Shown here: positions 55,292 to 64,000 of the stretch, piece after piece | Position numbering within the stretch: the stretch's first letter is position 1 | Layout: every line of letters starts with the position of its first letter | NCBI GenBank assembly: GCA_014706295.1 | Contig: JACSVZ010000001.1 | Location: 38,302,318 to 38,366,317, forward strand | Source: Lycocorax pyrrhopterus obiensis | Lineage: Eukaryota; Chordata; Aves; Passeriformes; Paradisaeidae | Direction: 5' to 3' | DNA length: 64,000 nt | Program-made: the position numbers and the translations under genes | The notes under the pieces: model-generated | The model's database searches: none | What the model was told of the DNA's origin: nothing | The model's input: only the letters and a program-made list of their open reading frames with translations

Positions 55292-55316
55292 GGGCCGGGC
55301 CGGGCCGGGCCGGGCC
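55292..55316. repeat. (GGGCC)5 array inside the promoter island
   Basis: Five perfect GGGCC units preceded by GCC. The G-runs could form G-quadruplex structure. It is short, so it could be either stable or polymorphic. Confidence 0.95.
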
Positions 55317-55650
55317 GCACGTGGCTACGTGACGGCGATCGGGGCCGGCGGGGCTCGGCGGCTCCTCCTCCCCCGGCGCCCGCCGGCGACTGGGCGCCGA
55401 GGCTGCGGCGGGCGGCGCGGGGCGGGGGTGCTGCCTCCTGCGCGGCGGAGCGGGCGCAGCGGCAGCCGGGGCCGGAGGCGAGCGGCCCGCGCGGGCGAGG
55501 GCGGGCGGCGTCGCGGGGCGGCGGCGGGGGCTGCGGGGCATCGGCGGGGGCTGCGGGCGGGGTCCGCGCCCGCGGCCGGCAGCGGTCTCTGCGCCTCAGC
55601 CGGGCTTCGCCGGGTGCTGGCGGTGCGCTCTCCCGCCGCGGGGCTGCACA

Positions 55651-55668
55651 ATGGCAGTCGTTCAGTAG
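55651..55668 (+). promoter_or_regulatory. uORF 1 in the FGF14-1b leader (5 codons)
   Basis: ATG with A at -3 and G at +4 (strong context), encoding MAVVQ and then TAG. Its stop lies one base before the next uORF start. Confidence 0.5.
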
Positions 55669-55669
55669 G

Positions 55670-55717
55670 ATGGATCCTGCCGTGGCTTTTGTTCTGCAGA
55701 TCCACCCATCCTCCTAG
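55670..55717 (+). promoter_or_regulatory. uORF 2 in the FGF14-1b leader (15 codons)
   Basis: ATG with A at -3 and G at +4 (strong context). It encodes MDPAVAFVLQIHPSS and then TAG. It is tandem with uORF 1, separated by a single base. Confidence 0.5.
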
Positions 55718-55734
55718 CAGTCAAGTACCAGGCT

Positions 55735-55887
55735 ATGGTTTTCTCTCTGGGGATCTTTCTTCCGCGTTTTGCCGGTGTCTCCGATGAGGTTTTGGCCTCG
55801 GCTGGGATTTCACTACCTTACTTTTCGTTTGGCTTCACGCTGAAAAAAGGGATTTCTTATATCTGCTCTCCACGCTTTTGGTTATAA
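55735..55887 (+). promoter_or_regulatory. uORF 3 in the FGF14-1b leader (50 codons)
   Basis: ATG with G at -3 and G at +4 (strong context). It encodes 50 residues rich in F, S, G and L, starting MVFSLGIFLP and ending SPRFWL, with TAA at 55885-55887, 130 bp before the main ATG. A 19-codon ORF with weak context (55784-55843) overlaps it in another frame. No known domain is recognised. A regulatory role is inferred from position and start context only. Confidence 0.5.
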
Positions 55888-56017
55888 TCCAGTGTTGGTC
55901 TAGAGGGAACAACCGTTCAGCCTGGCTGAAGAAAAAGCATCCGTTGAAAAGTCTCAAAGAAATATACCACGTGAGGAAAAAAAACTGGGAGAAGATCGGA
56001 ATATAATCGTTTTTTCT

Positions 56018-56225
56018 ATGATAAAACTGGTGCCCCTCTTCAGGAGAACTGATCTCAATTTATTATTATGCAACCACAAGGATCTCTTCTTTCTCAGGGT
56101 GTATAAGCTGCTGGATTGCTTTTCGCCCAAATCAATGTGGTTTCTTTGGAACATTTTCAGCAAAGGATCGCATATGCTGCAGTGTCTTTGTGGCAAGAGT
56201 CTTAAGAAAAACAAGAACCCAACTG
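56018..56225 (+). CDS. FGF14: FGF14 exon 1b: N-terminus of fibroblast growth factor 14 isoform 1b (FHF4B)
   Basis: This exon encodes 69 residues plus the first base of codon 70. It is recognised as the FGF14-1b N-terminus by VPLFRRTD (residues 5-12), LCNHKDLFFLRV (17-28), KLLDCFSPKSMWFLWNIFSK (30-49) and MLQCLCGKSLKKNKNPT (53-69). FGF14 is an intracellular FGF-homologous factor. It has no signal peptide and binds the C-terminal region of voltage-gated sodium channels, tuning their inactivation at the axon initial segment. The alternative first exons 1a and 1b set isoform-specific effects. The exon ends ACTG followed by GTAAGC, a phase-1 junction, so the next exon must complete an Asp codon. 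The FGF core (beta-trefoil) lies outside the window. The start is the first in-frame ATG after a TAG at 55901, but its context is weak (T at -3, A at +4). Compared with the human protein from memory, differences fall at residues 2, 4, 13, 14, 29 and 51. The conserved remainder shows strong constraint. No other FHF gene has this N-terminus. Confidence 0.96.
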
Positions 56226-56231
56226 GTAAGC
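56226..56231 (+). other. FGF14: Splice donor of exon 1b
   Basis: GTAAGC directly follows the last coding base, ACTG. It is a good consensus donor, and its position agrees with the exon 1b boundary known in mammals (after coding base 208). Confidence 0.93.
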
Positions 56232-58052
56232 AATCCATTGCAATGCGTTGTTTTTCTTTAATGCTACCCTGTCTGTTGCTCGCCGAGGTAGATCTGCAAT
56301 CCTGCTGAGGGGAGAAGGGGGGATATATCGAGGCCAGCACGGACATGCATGTGCGTACGTGTATGAATAGGCAAGGAGCGGTTTGTAATAGCTTCAGCCC
56401 CTGTCACCACAGAAAAGGGGTAAAAAAATAAAATCAAAGGCGATCCTAGCCCAGCTGTTTCCAAGGAGGAAACTTTTATATCACTACCCTTCTTGAGGGG
56501 AAGCCGGCGGAGCCCCCCCCCTCCCGACCCCGATGCCAGCCCCCAGTGGAGACCCCCAGTCAGTTTTGGGAAGAGGAGGCTGGCTCTCCTGTGCTGGTGT
56601 TAGCCGGCCCTGCCTGCGGTGGGTGAGTGTGCCGGGGCTCGGGTCCTGCACAGCACTTTCTGAATAGCTTGCAGTATGTCACCCCACACGCACACACACC
56701 CACCCACCGCCTCGCTCGGCTTTCTAAAGCCAGATACCCCCCTCCCCCGGCCTGAGGGCTCCCCGTTATCACTCACCCCCGGCACTCTAGGCCGGGAGGG
56801 TGGAGGGTGCTGAGGAAAGGGGGTAGACACTTTCTTGGGGCTTGTGCCCAGACGGTAACTGAGCCAGCTATGCCGAGTGGCAGCAGCAGCACCGCCGGGT
56901 TGGCTGCGCCGCTCCTCCGCCTCTCGCTGCCGGGATGACCCCTCTGTGCCACACGCCGGTGTCTCTGCGTCCGTCTCTATGTCTGCCTGGCAGCCGGGAT
57001 CATGCGCTTCGGTTCAGCCCGGCTCCGAGGGGGAAACTTGCAGTACATTACATAAGAAATGCAAATGCAGGTGCTCTGGGCCGCCTGGTCCCTGGGGGTC
57101 ACGCTGCTGCTGTTGCATCCCTCTTGCTCGGGGCGTCCGTGCGGCCAAGCCCGCGGCTTGGCGAGCAAGGTGGACGAGAAGGGATGCTCGGCGGGCGGGG
57201 GAGCCGGGAGCTTTTCAGGGGAAATACCGGCCCTCCCCGCCGGCCTCTGGTCCCCCGCGCCGCCCTGCTCGCTCACCCCGGCCGGCAGGTTGTCTGCAAG
57301 CACTTGCGCGCCTGGGGAGGCGAGAGCCACCGGAGCCCGGGCTGTGAGGGGAGGGATGCCGTGTGTGCGCGCTGGTGTGTGTGTGCCGGCTGCCCTGCAG
57401 TGGCAGCTCCCGAGCAGGAGGCTCCTGACGCTGGCACTGCAGTGTAGTAGATCATAGGCTCTCGTTGCCTCTCTGACACCCCAACATCAACAAGCAGCAG
57501 CGCTGGCAGCCCGCACCCCTCTCCTTAAAGGCAGCCGGTGTGCCGGCTGCTGCTTTGCCGAGCCCAGGTCCGGTGCAGAGCCGAGGTGGGCACCTCAGCG
57601 GATTTACCCTTCCCCGCCCCCGGCTTCCGTTTGCCAGCTCGTCTCGCCCCTTTCCCCCCCGCCGCTGCCGCAGCAGTGAAAAGCAGCCGCTTAGCATACC
57701 AAAGAGGCTGAAATGCCCCGCCGGAGGCTGCGCTCAGCCTCCCGCAAAGTGCCCTTCGCTCACTCGTCCCTCAGTACTGCAGCCAGCCGGGGGCCACTTC
57801 CCAGCCGTGTGCCCCTCGGGCGGGATGGGCCAGACAGGGTCAGGACGGCCGACCACTCTCTCGCAGCCCCTGGGGACGCCCCTCTCCGCCTGCCCGGGCC
57901 GCGCTCGCAGGGGCCGTGACCGCGGGGAGAGAGCGGAGCGGCGGCGTGGCCCTGCCTGCCCTGCCCGCTGCCGTGGCTCCCCAGCCCCCGAGGGGCCGGC
58001 TCCAGAGCCGTGGTGCTCTGGGCAAGAGGCGATGCTCCTGAGGAAGGGATTT

Positions 58053-58069
58053 GGGGGGGGGGGGGGGGG
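58053..58069. repeat. Poly(G) run of 17
   Basis: Seventeen consecutive G followed by AAGAGGGGG. Likely G-quadruplex-forming and prone to sequencing error. Confidence 0.9.
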
Positions 58070-58133
58070 AAGAGGGGGCTGGTGGTTTCTAGACCTTTCA
58101 GTTTGCATACCGGGAGGTGAGGTGTATACCCCT

Positions 58134-58134
<1 letters not shown>

Positions 58135-58178
<44 letters not shown>
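58135..58178. repeat. (CA)22 microsatellite
   Basis: Twenty-two perfect CA units in FGF14 intron 1, probably polymorphic. Confidence 0.97.
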
Positions 58179-58182
<4 letters not shown>

Positions 58183-59529
58183 CGTCCTCCCCTAAAGATT
58201 CGTGTCCTTTCCTTGCGGAGGGCAGGCTGTCAAGACATCGGCCCCTGAAGCCGAGTTGTGTCCCTCGGAGTGCCAGGCAACCGCAGCACAGCTTTCCACC
58301 TCCCCGGGGACTTTACCGCACTTACCTACTCCCTCTGCACGGGACGAGTGGATTTGGGTGGCCCGAGCGGCACTACACCCCGCAGCCACCCTGCCTGCGA
58401 AGGGCTGGCCTGGCCCGAGGAGGGCTGACCCCCTCTTCTGATGGAGTAGGGGGAGCACGTCTAAGCAAGCGAGGTGGGCAGGGGGAGGGGAGCGGGCTGG
58501 GGGCGCGGAGTGGGGCCCTGGTGGGGGCCACCCCTCCGGCCAGGTCCGCGGTCTCGCTCCCCGCCCGCACAGTCTGCGCTGATCTGCTCCGCTCCGACTT
58601 GATCCCGTCAGAGCAGCCGGGACGCTGAGCCCAGCCGAGCTGCACGCCCCGTCCTGGCACCCCGTTCCGGGAGCGCCGAACTGCGGCTGTGTGTCTGAGG
58701 AGGCTAATAATCTGCTTGGCCGGATTAGCTGGTAGCTCTGACGGCAGATCATCTCCATTCAGGCTGGGGTCGCCCGCGGGAGCGCAGGGAGCCGGTGCCG
58801 TGATGCGCGGCCTCCCCTGGTGCCCCCGGGCCGTGGGGCTCCCCCTCTGCGGCAGCCCGGAGACCCCCATCCCCGCTGCGGCACGGGGTGCCGCTACCGC
58901 CCCCGGCCCCCTTGGCCCGCCAAACTTTTCGGGAGCCGCTGGGCTTTTTAGCCTCAAAAGGCATCAAATGAGCGAGCAGCTGCCGCTGATCCAACCGTGC
59001 GGAAAATCCAGCAGGTTAGGCAGCTAACGCTGGCTGTAATTGCAGTTTATTTAGCTATTTTCGGCCTGCTGCACTTTTTTTGTCCCTTTCGAGAATTGGT
59101 CTATTTCCAGAAACGGGCCTGGGTGGCTCCTTTCCAAATGTTCTCTGCTTTGCGTTTCCTCCGCACCGCTGGCTGCAGCCCCCCCTCCATGTGCGGACCC
59201 TGTCCCGGGCTCCCCCGCCGTCCCCGGGGGCCTCGCCCCGCCTGCACCGGTAACCGGCAGCGGTCGGAGCTCCAGAGAGGGGGGCAAGAGCGCAGGGAGG
59301 GACGGGGAGTCCGAAGGGCTGTGTGTAAGTCTCTGTCAGGGTTGCATCAGGAGGCTTTGGTTTATGGTTGGCCGAAACCCATTGGTTTTGGTATCCTCGA
59401 TAGAGGAGCTGCATTTGATTGCCGCAATTATTTACCTCTTTACATTTCTACATAAGGAGAAAAACTTTGGGAATCAATAGATGTGGCTGTGTTTTCAGCT
59501 ACTGATTTTTTTTGAGTGTTCCTGAGTTT

Positions 59530-59619
59530 AATGGTACCAAAATTAATGAAGCCCTACATATCTGCAGCATCCTGAATGGTATCAAAATTAATGAAGCCCC
59601 ACGTATCTGCAGCATCCTG
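59530..59619. repeat. 45-bp tandem duplication, two copies
   Basis: Copies at 59530-59574 and 59575-59619 differ at only three positions. The core shared by both is AAAATTAATGAAGCCC. The unit is a multiple of three, but no start or splice context makes it coding. The high identity suggests a recent duplication. Confidence 0.95.
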
Positions 59620-62600
59620 TCCCTCATGAAAACATTTGCCATGTGTAAGGTTCCCTGGGACTTGCTTTTGCAATTATTTCTTTCTAACTCTGCCCTTCCT
59701 GCTTGTCATACACACAGAGAGGACTTTAAAAAGTGCAAGACCAAAGGGACTTTTTCTCACAAATAGTTAAAAAGTGCTTCAAACCATAAGCCTCGGACCA
59801 GGGCTTGTTATAATAAGATACTGCCCTCATGGCTTTCCCACCACCATCCCCGGGCTCCAAACTGGGTATCTTCAGCTAGGGAATGGCAAAGTCATGGGGA
59901 GAGTTTGGGGCCTGAGGAGAAGGGGAGGAGGAGATTATCTCTGGTTTCTTTTTGAAGCGAGTCCAGCAAGTGAATAGATTTTTTTTTACCAAATGGCCTG
60001 TGTTTGGGTGCCCATGGGAGGTGTGTTGGCTGGAGTACTAGATGCCCCCATGGCGGGAATTGCTATCACATTTCACTCCTGGTGGCAACCCAACAGACAG
60101 AGGATGGATCAGGTTTCCTTTCCATTCACTTCCAAGGAGAAGCATCTCTGCAACACAGTCAGGGATGTTGACAGGAGAGTAGATGGCAATTGGCATTGCT
60201 ATAAATATATTACTGATGGAGGATTTAGTTTAGGAAATTAGTATCAATCTCACATCAACGTCAAATGCAAAAGCTATTTAAAAAGCCATATGTCTGAAAT
60301 CCAGGCTGCGGCTGAACTGGAATCTTTGCATAGTCCCATGGTAATTTCCTTCCCCATAAAATAGTTTGGCTGGTATTTCATGGTTGCTAATAATTTTGAA
60401 AAAGTTTCTAAGCACAGCTATGCGAGGATCTGTTTGAAATGGAAGCTTGTGTCCTGCCAATAAAATATAGATTATGTATGTGTCTTTATCTGAATTCTGA
60501 TAAAATTTGGCCTCCCCACTGCTTTCCTTACTCATAGAAAACAAACCTCCCACCAAAAGACAAAGACAGTAAGAGCTGTGGGATCAGGTCCTCCCAGTTT
60601 CTCTCATGTAGGTCTGAAAAGCAGCTCTGACTGCTTAATTCCTATAATGGGAATTAAGCCATGGTCTGTTTCTCTTGCTCAAATGTAAAACTGCCTATTT
60701 ACATGTATTTCACCTATTGGAGTTCTGTCCACTATGGAATACATTTCCTGAATTTATACAAATTTAATTATTCTTGATCAAATTAAATTGCATACTCTAC
60801 TTATTAAGGGGTGAAATTTATGCCTGCTCATGCATCTCTCTACTGTAATAAAATGTTTGCACCTAGTTCCATGTCTGCTAATGACAGGCCATTTATAAAT
60901 GAATTCAACTATAAAAAGGATGATTTAGGCTTAAGGAAAATACAAAAAGTGTATTTACATATATCACAGGTTAAAATATTTATGTGTATGCATTTTTCAT
61001 TTGAGCTTCATGTTTATTCTACTTAACCATCTCGGATTATGTTAAGTATATTAATTTTAAGCTAAAATTCCTATTGACTTCAAATTTAAAAAAGGAGTGA
61101 TTTAGACATTCAGAATTTGTCCCTTTGTAAAGATTTTCTGTCCAGGAGATGCCTGCAAAAATATAATCTAGACATGAGAGAGCTGCTTGAAGTTGGAAAC
61201 CAGTTTTTCAAGAGGACTTCATAAATCTAAAGAAATGGGAATTGAGCTATTACATTGACTCTGAGGGGGGATTTTGTTGCTGGTGGGGTCACTACTGAGG
61301 TTTTCATAGGAACAATCAACATGTAGGATAAAATGGTCTGAATCTGGATTGCAGATGGTAAATGAAGTGGTTGTGTGCAAATTAAACTCTGAATATTTAC
61401 AGATGTTTGCCAAATGTGCCTGTAAACAGTGAGTCCTGCTGAAGCATGTTTCATTCAGTCAAGGATGATCTTGTTGCTTTGGGGGCAGTGATTTGTTTCT
61501 ATACCTAGTTCTGGTTTAGATGGCTTTTGTGATTTTCGACACACTATTGCTTACCTATGCCTTCCCTTCCTGCTTGTTAGAAATTGCAGGCAATGTCTGA
61601 GCATTGCACAAGTGTGCTGTTGGCCCTTTTGTTTGTTTTTTGCATTTCAGTGAATGATAGCTTTTCAGAGATAAATTACTAGTTTACTGAACAGCTTACT
61701 GAGTAACAAAACATTGAATGATCATAAAATTTTACAATCTCTGTTGTGAAAAAAATTGCTGAGGTGTAACATGAGGCTTGATGTACAATTAATGTATCCA
61801 AGAGCTACTTGCCACTGTACTGAAGAGTGTATATATGTTTATAGTAGAAGAACAGTTTACCTGGAAATAAACTTTGTAGGACTGCACCCAAGTTTAGTTC
61901 AGAAAGAGCCCCCTTCTTGCACAGATGGTCCTTCTATTGTCACAGCAAATGAAGCTGGGAAGAAAATCTTTTTATTTGATATCATGTAATAAAGTGTTCA
62001 AAAGAGTGTATTAATCTTCAGACTGGCTATTGAAAAATATTTATTGTGTTCTTGAAGTGGATCCTTACAGTGGATCCACCCAGAAGTGCTGAAAATAATA
62101 ATTGCGAAGGGAACTGATGGTGTTTGGCACCATGATGGACTGAACACACAGCAAGCAAAATATAAGCCATGTATTCTTTTTAATATACTCTGCAGCAAAG
62201 AGAAATAGCGTGCGAATAACTAACAAAGTTGTTATCCAAAACAGGAGCACACTGACTCTGAAGAAGAACTTTTTCAGGGCAAGACCTGAAAAATCATTAA
62301 CTGAAAGGCATTTAATGGATGCATGGAGTGCAGGTTTGGTGTATTTGCAGCATATGCTGTTAGAAGGGCTCACATTAAGTAGTAGCAAGGAAAGTAAACA
62401 GTTGCTGATGAAACAGCATTGAGAAGTCAGAATAATAATATCTGTAGTAATATCTGCACAAGCCAGATTAATAACACCTTCCTGCAGTAAAATTCAATGC
62501 GTTAGTTGAGATGCTGTACTGTGGTGAGCATAATCAAAATTTTAGTAGTTTTTGAGTTAATATTGAATGGTTTTGTGGGTCAAATGACAATAGGTAGCAC

Positions 62601-63069
62601 ACAGTTGCTGACAGAAGTTGATAGTCTAATTTTAATGTCTGTGTTTTGTCTTTACGCTCTGACACCTGCTTATTTGACTTTCAACTGGAAACACGAGGAA
62701 TTGCACTGAACAAGTTTAGCGCTTGCATGGAGTAGACACTGTCTTGGAAATTACTGGGCTTAATCTTTTTGTGGCACTAAAATGTACCTGGTCCTGTCAG
62801 ACAGTAGAATTAAACCAAGGTTAAACATTTTAATTCCATTGGAATTTTTTGGCTTTTGCTCGAGGACAGTGATACAAATAAACTGTAATCCTCTGTGAAA
62901 AACAATGTTCTAAGGAGATTCCCAAAAGACCTGTATTTTACTGAGCTGAGAGAGGAATAGACTTTGCTTTTCACTAAAAATTCGTCATGTCATCCATGTT
63001 TTTTTGGGTATGGCTTTGTCATCTGAAAAGATAAGAATATAGTGAATATATAGAATGTGCAGGACTTGT

Positions 63070-63125
63070 GCCTTAGCTGTTGAGCATGTCTTGTCTTGCC
63101 TTAGCTGTTGAGCATGTCTTGTCTC
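63070..63125. repeat. 28-bp tandem duplication, two copies
   Basis: Copies at 63070-63097 and 63098-63125 differ only at the last base. The core is TTAGCTGTTGAGCATGTC. Located in FGF14 intron 1. Confidence 0.95.
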
Positions 63126-64000
63126 CAGCTCTGGGCATCAGTGGGTGTAAGAAAAAATGCAAGACGTGGGCAAATCTTTGGTTTGATCCTTCCCCTAATT
63201 TGTCCTCTCACTTTTCAGCTGTCACTGGACTGTCTGAAGTCGGAGCTTGTATTCAGGTCACTGTGTGTAGTAGCTTCTGAAGGAGCTACACAACTTTAGT
63301 TATCAAACAGCATTTCTATTTTGGGCATCAAAAAACTTTGCATGGCAGCAAGCTCCACATAACCACGTGCTGTGTGGAAAGGATGTGGAGGAGTTTGCAC
63401 TTTCTGTGGGTTCTTCTTGGTTCTTCTGCTGAAAAACAGAGGCTAACACTGCTATTCCTGCTCCTTGCTTGTGATTACTCTTTATGGAGAGCTTTTCAGG
63501 TGAAAAGCACTTCTTTCATGGTGCCTTTTCCTTCCTTGAACTGTCTTGAAATCCTGGACATTTCTGTCATCTTGGTTCCTGTGCAGTGTAACTTGCATTT
63601 GCTGAGGTTATAGGGTATCTTTGACTTCGGAGGACAAAAATGAGGCAGCAGCTGGCACGTCCCCTTTGCATGCGCTGCTTTCGTCCAGCTAAAAGAAGTT
63701 AATTTCTATGGATTTTCTAGGCCTATGGGATAGGAAAGTATCTCCTGAAAAGGGCATGTTTTCACAATGTCCTTTCTCTTGAGGGAAGAAGTGGAATACT
63801 ACTCCCTTGAAGAAGCTTTTAAAGAATTAAGCTCTAGTGTGACTGAAAACTAGAATTTTGTACCGTTGTTGAATGGTTTGACTAGGAGAGAGAGCTTGCA
63901 TATAAAAGCAAAGACTTCTGTTTACATATAAATCTCTTGCTTCTCAGCAATGCTAGCAAAGGAAACATACAGGAATTCCATTGCCCTTTAATGAAGTTTG

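Larger units (their letters stand above)
55140..55680 (+). promoter_or_regulatory. FGF14: CpG-island promoter of FGF14-1b
   Basis: This is the most GC- and CpG-dense block in the window and ends just before the leader of the exon at 56018. It contains GC boxes (for example GGGGCGGGGG at 55419-55428), an E-box CACGTG at 55318-55323 followed by a CRE-like TACGTGAC at 55326-55333, and a GGGCC array at 55292-55316. No TATA box is evident, as expected for a CpG-island promoter. The transcription start is inferred to lie within or at the 3' edge of the island and is not determined by sequence. Confidence 0.75.
55650..56017 (+). other. FGF14: Presumptive 5' leader of FGF14-1b
   Basis: The stretch between the CpG island and the start codon is contiguous with the coding exon. 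The reading frame of the main ORF is open upstream to a TAG at 55901-55903, with no ATG between, so 56018 is the first usable in-frame ATG. Four upstream ATGs lie in the leader, at 55651, 55670, 55735 and 55784, the first three in strong contexts. The true 5' end is unknown. If transcription starts downstream of 55735, some uORFs would be excluded. Confidence 0.6.
56500..59330. promoter_or_regulatory. CpG-rich block at the start of FGF14 intron 1
   Basis: About 2.8 kb of elevated GC and CpG content, densest at about 57150-57450, 57540-58030 and 58400-58950. It gives many long but compositionally biased ORFs on both strands, none with a recognisable domain. It probably extends the promoter island and may hold alternative starts or enhancers. 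Sections such as 58690-59060 contain TAAT-core motifs (GGCTAATAATCTG, GCTGTAATTGCAG) in non-repetitive sequence, which would suit a conserved developmental element. Confidence 0.55.
56226..64000 (+). other. FGF14: Start of FGF14 intron 1 (partial)
   Basis: The intron continues past the window edge. In mammals the 1b-to-exon-2 intron spans hundreds of kilobases, which fits the absence of another FGF14 exon here. The first 3 kb are GC- and CpG-rich, and the remainder is AT-rich. I see neither exon 1a (basic, Arg/Lys-rich N-terminus) nor exon 2 in this stretch. Confidence 0.85.

Noticed and set aside
55062..55787. 241-residue plus-strand ORF in the CpG island
   Set aside because: Arg/Gly/Ala-rich composition reflects GC content. 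It runs through promoter repeats and has no recognisable domain. Open frames are expected in such DNA because stop codons are AT-rich.
57540..58628. 362-residue plus-strand ORF in intron 1
   Set aside because: It starts at GTG, not ATG, and passes through the poly(G) run and the CA microsatellite. It is a compositional artefact.
58192..58957. Long minus-strand ORFs of about 190 residues in intron 1
   Set aside because: Same GC-driven origin, overlapping each other in different frames, without splice or domain support.
56226..64000. FGF14 exon 1a or exon 2 in the same window
   Set aside because: No stretch encodes the basic 1a N-terminus or the DPQLKG start of exon 2. The intron is expected to be far longer.
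1..64000. CRISPR arrays, bacterial operons, ribosome binding sites, replication origins
   Set aside because: The window is vertebrate nuclear DNA, and no spacer-repeat pattern or prokaryotic gene organisation is present.

Overview
This is vertebrate nuclear DNA, almost certainly from a bird. The evidence for a bird is four CR1 LINE 3' fragments, at least two of which keep the degenerate 8-bp 3' terminal repeat, one solo LTR of the avian ERVL type, AT-rich sequence without long open reading frames, and a single protein-coding exon that ends in a GT splice donor. I cannot fix the species.

The one confident gene is FGF14. The window holds its first coding exon of the 1b type (start codon 56018, donor after 56225), the CpG-rich promoter and 5' leader just upstream, and about 7.8 kb of the following intron up to the window edge. 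Exon 1b supplies the isoform-specific N-terminus of an intracellular FGF-homologous factor, a partner of voltage-gated sodium channels. The rest of the protein lies outside the window.

Layout. Positions 1-54162 are a gene desert with no exon I can support. It contains old transposon pieces: CR1 at 3118-3340 (minus), 34448-34624, 37765-38666 and 43018-43804 (plus), an ERVL-type solo LTR at 5524-6084 (plus), and a probable short LTR on the minus strand at 29888-30136. There are also small tandem duplications and simple repeats. At 54163-54512 lies a 350-bp GGAGA pentanucleotide array. At 55140-55680 is a dense CpG island with GC boxes and a GGGCC array. The leader (about 55650-56017) has three upstream ORFs in strong start contexts, while the main ATG has a weak context. 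A second, broader CpG-rich zone (about 56500-59330) occupies the start of intron 1, and AT-rich intron sequence follows.

I found no clearly new biological system. The observations most worth checking are the uORF arrangement over FGF14-1b, the large polypurine array about 1.5 kb upstream of that exon, the GGGCC array in the promoter island, and the intronic CpG-rich block.
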